From the NCBI RefSeq assembly GCF_000018865.1, contig NC_010175.1, forward strand, positions 4,464,001-4,528,000: a stretch of 64,000 bases of DNA, in the 5' to 3' direction. Origin of the DNA: Chloroflexus aurantiacus J-10-fl. Its GTDB lineage: Bacteria > Chloroflexota > Chloroflexia > Chloroflexales > Chloroflexaceae. The notes below the pieces were generated by a model. It did not search any database. It was given only the letters and a program-made list of their open reading frames with translations, and was not told where the DNA came from. This document shows, piece by piece, positions 36,009-44,529 of the stretch. The position numbers and the translations under genes are program-made. Within the stretch, counting starts at the first letter, position 1; each line of letters opens with the position of its first letter.

Positions 36009-38933
36009 ATGCCACTCTATCTGGTTACGGTGGCGTCATCTGCCATCAGATCACCACAGCACCTCTACCTGCTGGCCGGCGCTGAACTTATGCCATCAGC
36101 AGTCACATCGTTAGCCGATCAACTGTTACACGATCCGGTGGTGCAACAGGTTCACTGGCAAGTCGTTGAAGACGGTCAGGCGCTCACCGATCCGTTTCTA
36201 CCGCCAACTGATGCGTTGGTGATTGAAGTTGCCTACCGTCCCGGTGTAACCGATAGTGAAGGTGAGAGTGTAGTTGAAGGGGCGCGTCGGCTGGGCATTC
36301 GCAGTCTGGAACATGCCCGCTCGTTGCGCCGGTATATTCTACCTGCGACGACCGATCCCGCGCAGGCAGCGGCGGATCTTGCAATTGATGTCGTCCAAAC
36401 CACTATTGCCTACCATCCCGGTGACCAGACGACGGCACGGGCCGCTTTTTACGCACTGCTGGTCGCCGAGCCACATCCCACTACCCCGCACGTGGCGATG
36501 GTTCCTCTCCGTACTGCCGATGACGCTGAGCTGATGGCGATCAGTCAACGTGGTGTGCTGGCGCTTGATCTGGCCGAGATGCGTGCGATACAGGCCTATT
36601 TTGTTGCCCAGGGCCGCGATCCGACCGATGGTGAACTTGAGACTATCGCCCAGACCTGGAGTGAACACTGTTCCCATAAGACGTTCAAAGCCCGCGTACA
36701 GTATTCTCAACCACCAGAAGATCTATCGGTTGACAGCGAGCACTATCCGATGCTTGCCCGACTTGCCGTCGGCAACTGCACCATTGATAGCCTCATCCGC
36801 ACCTTTCTGATGCGGGCAACCCAAGAGGTGCTCTCTGGGCGTCAGGATGAATGGGTGTTGAGTGCCTTTGTTGATAACGCCGGCATTCTGGCCTTTGGGG
36901 ATCGTCACGAGGTTTCGTACAAGGTCGAGACCCACAACCATCCCAGCGCCCTCGAACCGTTCGGCGGCGCGAATACCGGTGTGGGTGGTGTCATCCGCGA
37001 TGTGCTGGGGGTTTCGGCACGCCCGATTGCCAATATTGACGTGCTCTGTTTCGGCATGCCCGACGCACCGCCACCACCGGCAGGCGTGCTGCATCCGCGC
37101 CGGATCGCCAGCGGGGTGGTCGCCGGGATTCGTGACTACGGAAATAAACTCGGTATTCCGACTGTTGGCGGTGCAGTGCTGTTCGATCCCGGCTATACCG
37201 CCAATCCATTGGTCTACTGTGGCACCGTTGGCCTCGCCCCGCGTGGTCTCCACCCGCGAAACGTGCGTCCGGGAGACATTATTGTGGTTATGGGTGGCCG
37301 CACCGGGCGTGATGGGATTCACGGTGCAACCTTCTCCAGCATCGAACTGACGCACACGACTGCCAGTGAGGTGGGCAGTGCGGTACAGATCGGTGACCCG
37401 ATCACCGAGAAGAAAATGCTCGACGTGCTCTTGCAGGCACGTGATGCCGGCCTCTATTCGGCAATTACCGATTGTGGTGCAGGTGGCTTATCGTCCGCAG
37501 TCGGCGAAATGGGGGCTGAACTGGGTGCCGAAGTGCATCTCGAACACGTTCCCTGCAAGTATGCCGGTTTGCAACCGTGGGAAATCTGGCTTTCCGAGGC
37601 GCAGGAGCGGATGGTGCTGGCAGTACCGCCCGACCGCCTGATCGCTCTGCTCACGCTGTGTACGGCTGAGGAGGTGGAGGCGACCCCGATTGGCCGCTTC
37701 ACCGACGATAAGCGGCTGCGCGTTTTCTATCGCGATCTGGCAGTTGTCGATCTCGACATGCACTTCCTCCACGAAGGCCGCCCCCAGCGGGTGCTGAATG
37801 CCGAATGGCAGCCTTCACCGGCGTTGAGTCAATCACCACACCTGACCAACGTCGATCCAGAGCAGGCCCTGCTGGCCCTCCTCGCCCATCCTTCAATCGC
37901 CTCCAAGGAGCGTATCATCCGCACCTACGATCACGAAGTCGGTGGTGGTACGGTTATCAAACCGCTGGTTGGTGCCAGCCTGGCCGGGCCTTCCGATGCG
38001 ACCGTTCTGCAGCCTCTCCCTGGTGAGACTGTCGGGCTGGCGTTAGGCTTTGGCATCTGCCCGCGCTACGGACGACACGATCCCTACTGGATGGCCCTGG
38101 CCGCAATTGATGAGGCACTGCGTAATGTTGTCGCAGTGGGGGGCGATCCTGAGCGGACGGCTATTCTCGATAACTTCTGCTGGGGCGATCCAAAGCAACC
38201 TGATCGCATGGCCGGCCTGGTACGGGCAGCCGCTGCCTGTTACGACGGTGCCGTTGCCTTCGGCACCCCCTTTATCAGCGGGAAAGACTCGCTCAACAAC
38301 GAATATCGCGACGCCGAAGGCCGCCGGGTTGCCATCCCGCCGACCCTCCTGATCTCGGCGCTGGCCGAGGTGCCGGACATCCGACAGTGTGTCACGATGG
38401 ACGTGAAGCAGCCCGGCGATGTCATCTACCTCCTCGGTGCCACCCGATCTGAATTTGCCGGCAGTCATCTGGCGGCAGTCGGTATGATCGACGACGTTGG
38501 CGCCTTGCCCAGGGTTGATCTGGTGGCGGCACGCACGACGTTCCGTACTTTGCATCAGGCCATCCGCGCCGGCCTGGTGCGCGCCTGCCACGATCTCAGC
38601 GAAGGTGGGCTGGCAGTAGCCGCTGCCGAGATGGCGATTGCCGGTGAACTGGGTCTGCATCTCGTGCTCGATAAACTGGATGTCGATCCAATCACTGCCC
38701 TGTTTAGTGAAACCCCAAGCCGATTCTTAATTGCAGTTGATCCAGCCCATACAGCAGCGTTCGAGGCCATGTTCGCCGGCCTGCCGCTCGTGCGCTTAGG
38801 TGTAGTGACTGGTACACCGGCGTTACGGGTCGAGTGGCAGGAACGATCGCTGATCAACGTACCGGTAACAACCCTGCGTGATGTCTGGCAGCATAGCCTC
38901 GATGTGATCAATGTAAAGGATAGCGACCTATGA
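36009..38933 (+). CDS. purL: Phosphoribosylformylglycinamidine synthase, PurS-PurL fusion
   Basis: 974 residues, about 230 longer than small PurL. Residues about 70-150 look like PurS (EVAYRPGVTDSEGESVVEGARRLGI), followed by PurL proper: TWSEHCSHKTF, VETHNHPSALEPFGGANTG, and GISGKDS-like SGKDSLNNEY. It converts FGAR to FGAM with ammonia supplied by the glutaminase PurQ, not found in this window. The stop overlaps the next start (ATGA at 38930), and it heads a four-gene operon ending in aat. Confidence 0.92.
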   Translation: MPLYLVTVASSAIRSPQHLYLLAGAELMPSAVTSLADQLLHDPVVQQVHWQVVEDGQALTDPFLPPTDALVIEVAYRPGVTDSEGESVVEGARRLGIRSLEHARSLRRYILPATTDPAQAAADLAIDVVQTTIAYHPGDQTTARAAFYALLVAEPHPTTPHVAMVPLRTADDAELMAISQRGVLALDLAEMRAIQAYFVAQGRDPTDGELETIAQTWSEHCSHKTFKARVQYSQPPEDLSVDSEHYPMLARLAVGNCTIDSLIRTFLMRATQEVLSGRQDEWVLSAFVDNAGILAFGDRHEVSYKVETHNHPSALEPFGGANTGVGGVIRDVLGVSARPIANIDVLCFGMPDAPPPPAGVLHPRRIASGVVAGIRDYGNKLGIPTVGGAVLFDPGYTANPLVYCGTVGLAPRGLHPRNVRPGDIIVVMGGRTGRDGIHGATFSSIELTHTTASEVGSAVQIGDPITEKKMLDVLLQARDAGLYSAITDCGAGGLSSAVGEMGAELGAEVHLEHVPCKYAGLQPWEIWLSEAQERMVLAVPPDRLIALLTLCTAEEVEATPIGRFTDDKRLRVFYRDLAVVDLDMHFLHEGRPQRVLNAEWQPSPALSQSPHLTNVDPEQALLALLAHPSIASKERIIRTYDHEVGGGTVIKPLVGASLAGPSDATVLQPLPGETVGLALGFGICPRYGRHDPYWMALAAIDEALRNVVAVGGDPERTAILDNFCWGDPKQPDRMAGLVRAAAACYDGAVAFGTPFISGKDSLNNEYRDAEGRRVAIPPTLLISALAEVPDIRQCVTMDVKQPGDVIYLLGATRSEFAGSHLAAVGMIDDVGALPRVDLVAARTTFRTLHQAIRAGLVRACHDLSEGGLAVAAAEMAIAGELGLHLVLDKLDVDPITALFSETPSRFLIAVDPAHTAAFEAMFAGLPLVRLGVVTGTPALRVEWQERSLINVPVTTLRDVWQHSLDVINVKDSDL

Positions 38934-39739
38934 GCGGGCAGTCTCCGCTAAGTTGTGCTGAATTTGTGATCGAAGTCGAACAACGGTTGCAGGCCGAACC
39001 TGCCATCGACTTTCTCGGTCGTGAAGGGGAAGTGATCCAGGTGCGCGCCGGTCAGCGTCGGTTGCGGATCGACATAAAACCCTTTTACAATGCCTATACG
39101 CAGGCTCCAGAGCACTTTGATCTGGTGTATGCGACGCTGCTCCGTGTCCTGTATGAACAGGTACCTGCTCGTGAAGCAAAAACATTTAGCGAAGTAGCGC
39201 AGCGCGTTCTCCCCATGCTCAAGCCGATTGTGCTACTCAACGCCGTCTTCGAGAAAAAATTGCCGATGCTGGCGTATCGTCCATTTCTTGCCGATCTCAT
39301 TATCACCTACGTCATCGACGAACCGCAGACGGTGGCGTACATCAACGAACGGCATCTCGAACGGTGGGGAATTGGCGAGCACGTGCTTCACGAGCAAGCG
39401 CTGACCAACCTGGCTGCCCGCACTCAGGAGCGGGCCAGGTTTCTGGTGACCGGAGAAGGGGCACAGCGCCTGATTATCGCCAATTCGCAAGATGGGTATG
39501 ACGCTACTCGCATCTTACTGCCCAACCTCCTGGCAAGCTGGCAACCCCACTTTCCGGGAACGATGGTGATCGGCATTCCCAATCGCGATTTTCTCATCGC
39601 CTTCAGCGATGCCGACGAAAGCATTCTGACCAGCGTCGCGCACCAGATTCAGCTCGATGCTGCTCAGCGTGACAATGGCTTAACCGACCAACTCTTCACG
39701 ATTGAGGATGGTCAGGTACGTGAATATCATTGGGTGTAG
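38930..39739 (+). CDS. DUF1444 (YtpQ-like) family protein
   Basis: 269 residues, no signal or membrane segment. The later segment PGTMVIGIPNRDFLIAFSDAD resembles the conserved end of DUF1444 proteins, and the rest has compatible length. Function is unknown. Translationally coupled to purL through a 4-nt overlap. Confidence 0.65.
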   Translation: MSGQSPLSCAEFVIEVEQRLQAEPAIDFLGREGEVIQVRAGQRRLRIDIKPFYNAYTQAPEHFDLVYATLLRVLYEQVPAREAKTFSEVAQRVLPMLKPIVLLNAVFEKKLPMLAYRPFLADLIITYVIDEPQTVAYINERHLERWGIGEHVLHEQALTNLAARTQERARFLVTGEGAQRLIIANSQDGYDATRILLPNLLASWQPHFPGTMVIGIPNRDFLIAFSDADESILTSVAHQIQLDAAQRDNGLTDQLFTIEDGQVREYHWV

Positions 39740-39751
39740 TAGCGTGCGCCG

Positions 39752-40483
39752 TTGTGTGATGGCGTGCAAGGAGTGGGAGTTCTGTTCGCGCTTATCATAA
39801 CCCTTGTGTTCTACGCTGCGGCGGGATGGCTTTGGTGGCAGCAGCGCAACCCATTGTACATTCTGGCGCTGCTGGCGGGTCAACTGAGTACCTGGCTCGA
39901 TCCGTTGTGGCGCTTGCTCTACACACTCCAGACAGTGCCCGGCCTCGGATCGCTCATCGCAGCCCTCGCGACACCCTTTGATCCGATCCGCTCGCTACCG
40001 GCGGCATGGCCCGATCCATTACCGGCCCTGATCATCGTTGGCCTTTACCTGTACCGCTGGTGGACACCAGGTCTGGGCAGTGGTCTCTTCACGTTTGTTG
40101 TGTTTGTAAGTTTTCAGTTGCTCATCAGCATCCTCAATCTGCGACCGGCCACGCCGCCACTGCTCTTACAAACACTCCCGTTTGGTGTGCGCGTGGAGCT
40201 ACTCGCCGCGCTGATGAGTGCAACCATTAGCTACGGTCTCTGTTACGTCTTTCTCACCGTCCAGAACTACTCGTGGCCAAGTATGGCAGTCGCCATTTTG
40301 CCGATGCCGACCCTGTTCAGCGTCCTGATCTACGGCGTCATCGGTGCGCCGCTCCTTATCGGGCGCTTGCTGCCAGATGGTGAGTGGCCTGGGCGGATCG
40401 GGCTGATCTTAACCCTCGCCCTGCTTGGCTGGTGTGTCTACATCATCAGTAGTGCGCTTAATCGCTTGGATCGCTGGCGATGA
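39752..40483 (+). CDS. Polytopic membrane protein, function unknown
   Basis: About 243 residues with six to seven hydrophobic helices ([19 protein letters not shown] at the N-terminus). The start is unclear: TTG 39752 opens the frame, GTG 39764 or 39773 are alternatives, and an AAGGAG at 39766-39771 suggests a start just after it, possibly CTG 39782. The stop overlaps the start of aat. No family recognised. Confidence 0.7.
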   Translation: MCDGVQGVGVLFALIITLVFYAAAGWLWWQQRNPLYILALLAGQLSTWLDPLWRLLYTLQTVPGLGSLIAALATPFDPIRSLPAAWPDPLPALIIVGLYLYRWWTPGLGSGLFTFVVFVSFQLLISILNLRPATPPLLLQTLPFGVRVELLAALMSATISYGLCYVFLTVQNYSWPSMAVAILPMPTLFSVLIYGVIGAPLLIGRLLPDGEWPGRIGLILTLALLGWCVYIISSALNRLDRWR

Positions 40484-41076
40484 GCAAAACTGTACTCACT
40501 CCAGAATTGCTCTTGTCTGCCTACGCGCAGGGCATCTTCCCAATGGCAGACGCACGTGGCGAGATTGGCTGGTACGAACCGATTCGACGGGCGATTATTC
40601 CGCTCGACGAACGGTTTCACGTTCCGCGACGGCTGGCGCGCACCGTGCGCTCGGGGTTCTATACCGTGACGTTTGATGCGGCCTTTGCAGATGTGATTGA
40701 AGCGTGTGCAGCCCCGGCGCCGGGCCGTGAAACAACCTGGATTTCGCCCGAGATCATTCGTGCGTACACCGAATTACACCGTCTGGGATACGCGCATAGT
40801 GTAGAGTGCTGGCGCGATGGTCAACTGGCCGGGGGGCTATACGGGGTAGCGCTTGGCGGTCTCTTTGCCGGTGAGAGCATGTTTCATCGCATGCGCGATG
40901 CCAGCAAAGTCGCCCTGGTGCACCTCGTTGAACGCTTGCGCCGTGGCGGCTTTGTGCTTCTTGACTCACAATTCCTCACCGGGACGCACATGCTGCAATT
41001 TGGCGCCATCGAGATACCGCGCGCCGAATATCACCGGCTCCTGCGCCAGGCATTGACCGTCCCGGCGACATGGTAA
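40480..41076 (+). CDS. aat: Leucyl/phenylalanyl-tRNA-protein transferase
   Basis: 198 residues. Hallmarks are the N-terminal [21 protein letters not shown], and the core [18 protein letters not shown] followed by [20 protein letters not shown]. It adds Leu or Phe to proteins with N-terminal basic residues, marking them for ClpS/ClpAP degradation. ATGA overlap with the preceding membrane gene makes it the last gene of the purL operon. Confidence 0.93.
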   Translation: MSKTVLTPELLLSAYAQGIFPMADARGEIGWYEPIRRAIIPLDERFHVPRRLARTVRSGFYTVTFDAAFADVIEACAAPAPGRETTWISPEIIRAYTELHRLGYAHSVECWRDGQLAGGLYGVALGGLFAGESMFHRMRDASKVALVHLVERLRRGGFVLLDSQFLTGTHMLQFGAIEIPRAEYHRLLRQALTVPATW

Positions 41077-41104
41077 ACGCCGTTGAAGCATCGACACAAG
41101 AAAT

Positions 41105-41133
41105 ATGCGACGTACCAGAACGGTACGTCGCAT
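41105..41133. terminator. Bidirectional hairpin after aat
   Basis: A 12-bp perfect stem, ATGCGACGTACC (41105-41116) with GGTACGTCGCAT (41122-41133), loop AGAAC. It separates the convergent aat and membrane-protein genes. GCTGTTTGTG follows on the plus strand. Confidence 0.65.
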
Positions 41134-41156
41134 GCTGTTTGTGTCTGGTGTAAACC

Positions 41157-41615
41157 CTACTTGCTCTTTCGTTTGCGTTCGCGACGGGCTTCACGGCGAC
41201 CGGTCGTCGCAACCGGGCGAGGTGTAGCCGGTGCAGCGGCGGCTGGATTCTGGCGTGGGGCCGGGGTGCGGGTACGCGCATTGCGTACGAGTTCGGGCAA
41301 GACATTGCGCATGTAGTATACGACGTAACCGCCCAAAATCAGCTCGATCACGAGCTGAATGTAAAACCAAAAGCGCTGATTAAATGTAGGTACGTTGAGC
41401 ATACGGGCCACGCCCAATGCTACGCCAAACCCACCTACAATCAGCAGAGCGATCCCCAGTTGGCGAAAAAATGTTGCTCGTGCAACGTTTCGCTCCGTGT
41501 GTAGCCAGATGAAGTAGGCGCCGCTCGCGACCAAAATAATCTGCACAATAAAGAAAGTCCACGCATATGAGCCAAATTGAGGGCTAACAGTAATGAAGTA
41601 GTCAAAGAAACCCAT
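41157..41615 (-). CDS. Membrane protein with a basic Ala/Pro-rich tail, function unknown
   Basis: 152 residues. Three hydrophobic helices (about 14-38, 50-72, 79-104) are followed by a long tail rich in Arg, Lys, Ala and Pro ending RREARRERKRKSK. The tail is presumably cytoplasmic and may bind nucleic acid or the membrane surface (inference). Monocistronic. Confidence 0.72.
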   Translation of the reverse strand: MGFFDYFITVSPQFGSYAWTFFIVQIILVASGAYFIWLHTERNVARATFFRQLGIALLIVGGFGVALGVARMLNVPTFNQRFWFYIQLVIELILGGYVVYYMRNVLPELVRNARTRTPAPRQNPAAAAPATPRPVATTGRREARRERKRKSK

Positions 41616-41750
41616 AAGAACAAGCCTCTCCTCACGGTCGCAGAGCGTCTCTCAAGATTGATTGTAGCGGCGATTATAGCAGCGCCGTGAATGATCGTCA
41701 ACAATGTCCACGCTACGATGCACGTGTCGCGTCGTTTGGCGTGCAGTCCC

Positions 41751-41883
41751 GCTGGAGGCGGGAGCTACCGGCACAGAATGATTCCCGCTGTCGCGTGGTG
41801 GGGCTGGCTTGCGCTACCCCGCCGGACGAAGCTACTGCGGGCCGGGGCAGGTGGGGGCGCGCTGGAGGCGTGTGTTTCCAGGG
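41751..41883 (+). repeat. 133-bp direct repeat, copy 1
   Basis: Starts GCTGGAGGCGGGA and ends TGTGTTTCCAGGG. It aligns without net gaps to 43511-43643, with the best conservation around CTGCGGGCCGGGGCAGGTGG. Confidence 0.75.
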
Positions 41884-42369
41884 TGACGCTACTGTGGGCT
41901 GGGGATGCGTTCGCTCCCAGGGCGAAGACCTGCGGGCCGGGGCAGGCGGGGAGCGGGTTGGTTCCGGCAGGGCGTGCCGGCGGCGGGGGAGCACCGTTCG
42001 GCGGGTGGGATAGGGGCGGGGAACATCGTGCCCGGCGTGGCGCAGGCGTTCAGCCTGGCCTGGACGTTGGCCCTTGTCGAGCAGGACGTGCGATGTGGCG
42101 TGCCAGACTGGTATGAGCCATCATCAAACGGAGCAATGACCAGCCAGGAAGTATCCGACGCAGCAGTCCCCTACCCCTACGTGCCTGTGGTGATCGCAAC
42201 CCTGCTGACGCTCAGCGCAACGTACCACGGCACGCAACCGGGATGCACCAGCGGTTAATACCAGCGCTCACTCCTGCTCTCCGTCCAGGCGTTGGACGAA
42301 ATTAATTTCGTCCAACGCTGCGAGGCACCAGTCGCTGACGACGGCGCTTGCCCTCCCTCCGTCCATGAC

Positions 42370-43156
42370 CTATGCATTACCCACCTGTCACGCTGCGTTA
42401 TGCCAGGCTGCACGCATTCCCCGTGGCACTGGCTTCCAGCCCGCGTGCCGGCATCATCGCCACCGCCGGCAGGGGCTGGCCATGCCCCACGGTCGGATAC
42501 ACTGTCTCCCGCCGCTACCACTGCGACCATCCGCTGCCCATGCGTGACGTGAGACCCACGCGACAGCGATGCAACACGATAGTGCCCAGGATCGCGCACA
42601 AAGAGATAGGTGCTGCTCATGAGCGAAGAAGGTGACAACCTGGGTATGGATGATGCATAGCACTGCGTGGGAGCGGGGAGCGTAGCGGCTGTGATCACCT
42701 CTGAACAACCATCCATGGCACGCCATGGCACACGATGCAAGACATTCCCATCCACCGCATCCCGTGGATGGTCAGGTGAACGGTACAGGTACCGTCCGCA
42801 GGGGCGGGTTGAGAACCCGCCCCTACGGAACCCGCCTCTACACACCACCGGCACCAGCACGCTGTGGGGCAGGCGATCAACCTGCGTTCAGCCCTCCCCA
42901 TCATCAGAGTCACGTACCGGCACGGGAGTCCGCTGCAATCCGCGCCGGATCGTGAGCATGGCTGGCGCGGCAGCATGGCTGCCGCACTCCACACCGCGCG
43001 ACACACGTATGACGAACGGGTAAAGCAATTCATCCAGCACGTGCTGACACGGCTGGAGCGGCGCACTGTCACCTGGCCAGTCGCCCACAACAGCACCTAT
43101 GGCGATCATCCCCGCTGATACGCACGTGGTTGACACCAGTTGTGCGTAATGCATAG
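42370..43156 (+). mobile_element. Composite copy B of the TIR element (787 bp)
   Basis: The head from CTATGCATTACCCA (42370-42383) for about 110 bp, and the tail from about 42940 to 43156 (ending TGCGTAATGCATAG), match copies A and C. The middle does not match: it contains an internal end-like TGATGCATAG at 42651-42660, a GTAGGGGC-type palindrome at 42798-42826, and an inverted match (about 42855-42900) to 1548-1596. This suggests insertion into, or recombination between, two elements. Confidence 0.6.
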
Positions 43157-43170
43157 GTCCATGACACAGG

Positions 43171-43321
43171 GTAGGGGCGGGTTCTGAACCCGCCCCTCCT
43201 CCAGGGGGCGTCGCGGGGCAACACATGCGTAGGGGCGACGCATGCGTCGCCCCTACCACGGTACTACACTGCACGATACACCGCTGGACATCTGTAGGGG
43301 CACGGCATGCCGTGCCCCTAC
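43171..43321. repeat. Cluster of three 28-nt palindromes with shared ends and different centres
   Basis: Units at 43171-43198, 43229-43256 and 43294-43321. All start GTAGGGGC and end in GCCCCTAC or nearly so. The inner 12 nt are different self-complementary sequences: GGGTTCTGAACC, GACGCATGCGTC and ACGGCATGCCGT. Each would form a strong hairpin. Confidence 0.8.
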
Positions 43322-43510
43322 GACGCCAACGACAATCCACGAGCGACTCACCAGGAGCACACCCGGTGACGCTTTTGCAAAAGGATTACATCCGAACAAT
43401 GCACATTATCGAGCAAGATTCGGTATGAGACAGTAGGTATTCCTATAGCTCATACATTCCGTCTGTTTTTGCAGGGCTTGGGGAGGAAGCATCCACCCTC
43501 ACCCGCTTCC

Positions 43511-43643
43511 GCTGGCGGCGGGACGCAGCGCTGCCGGCTGTCTCTCACTGTCGCGAGTTGGGGTTGGGTTGCGCTACTCTACCGGACGAAGGCACTGCGG
43601 GCCGGGGCAGGTGGGGGTGTGCCGGAGGCGTGTGTTTCCAGGG
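43511..43643 (+). repeat. 133-bp direct repeat, copy 2
   Basis: Same orientation and length as 41751-41883. Together the two copies bracket about 1.6 kb of repeat DNA. Confidence 0.75.
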
Positions 43644-43717
43644 CACACCAGTTCTGATGATGCACCGTATGGATCAAGGTTTGATACGAGCCGTGGGAAA
43701 TTCACAAACCTTTTCGC

Positions 43718-43746
43718 TAGACATATACAGCAAAAATATGTATAAT
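43718..43746 (+). promoter_or_regulatory. Near-consensus sigma-70 promoter
   Basis: TAGACA (43718-43723), 17-nt spacer, TATAAT (43741-43746), giving a leader of about 33 nt to the ATG at 43786. Confidence 0.7.
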
Positions 43747-43785
43747 GTGCAAAAGATTACAAATAATGAAAAAAGGGAGCATGTT

Positions 43786-44145
43786 ATGCCTTACCGCATT
43801 CGTCGCCGTGCCCACGATCTGATCTGGGTGGTGATGGAGGAACATCTGCACCTGGCCGAAGCGGAACGGTATTATCACGAAATGTGGCGCTTGCTCGATC
43901 AGTGTCCAAAGCCGACGGATTTGCTGGTCGATGGTCGTCGTATCTCTGGCGCTGATCGCGGCGCACGGCAGCGTACTGAGGCTATCGTTCACCATAAGCA
44001 TCTTGGTCGGATTGCCTTTATCGTGTCTGAGCATCATCTGCTGATATTTGCTCCACTGGTACGTTTTGTCAGTGGCATCGGGTTGTTTGCCACTGAACAA
44101 GAGGCGCTGCGTTTTCTGGGTACGGTGATGGAATACGGTGACTGA
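43786..44145 (+). CDS. Small STAS-like (SpoIIAA-like) protein
   Basis: 119 residues from the ATG with GGGAG about 7 nt upstream and a promoter at 43718-43746. The frame extends further 5' into repeat DNA, which is not taken. The pattern of an alternating N-terminal strand, LLVDGRRISGADRGAR and a late ALRFLGTVMEYG helix resembles stand-alone STAS-like proteins. Two His clusters (VHHKHLGR, SEHHLL) are notable. Function unknown; STAS proteins usually act as regulatory partners. Confidence 0.7.
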   Translation: MPYRIRRRAHDLIWVVMEEHLHLAEAERYYHEMWRLLDQCPKPTDLLVDGRRISGADRGARQRTEAIVHHKHLGRIAFIVSEHHLLIFAPLVRFVSGIGLFATEQEALRFLGTVMEYGD

Positions 44146-44529
44146 TCACGTCTGTCTCTGGTGTCGCAACCGCTGCAACAACGAATGCGCTGCCTGGTCG
44201 CGGGTCGCCCGGCAGGCGAGATGCCTCTTGCAGGCGTCCCGCAAAACAGTAGCTTTCTCTCTCCACACGCCTCGTCCGGCATGCTGCCCGGTCACGATCC
44301 TGGTGTACCAATCCTCATGGTTGCTCTGTTGATAGCATCCTCACCGTTGGGCATGCCCATCTGCGTCAGGTCGGTGACGACCATCTCCCGCCGCTGGTTT
44401 AATGATCGCCACAAGAGTCTTTGCTTATATGCACAGGCTTTGTTAATTTTATGTCCAGATTGTATTTTACGTCACACCACCGCATAATATACACAGGACA
44501 TTTGTTTAAAGGCAAGGAGCAATGGAGCT
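44146..44529. other. Upstream region of bchH
   Basis: About 0.38 kb with no gene. A candidate promoter lies at 44460-44488. Nothing else was recognised. Confidence 0.5.
44460..44488 (+). promoter_or_regulatory. Candidate bchH promoter
   Basis: TTGTAT (44460-44465), 17-nt spacer, CATAAT (44483-44488). Moderate match to sigma-70, placed about 40 nt before the start codon. Confidence 0.4.

Larger units (their letters stand above)
41616..43785. other. Repeat island without genes
   Basis: About 2.2 kb. In order it contains a 133-bp repeat (41751-41883), GC-rich DNA with a partial third copy near 41920-41950, a composite TIR element (42370-43156), a cluster of three palindromes (43171-43321), the second 133-bp repeat (43511-43643), and the promoter of the next gene. 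Short open frames are numerous but overlap on all frames and lack ribosome sites. Confidence 0.75.
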
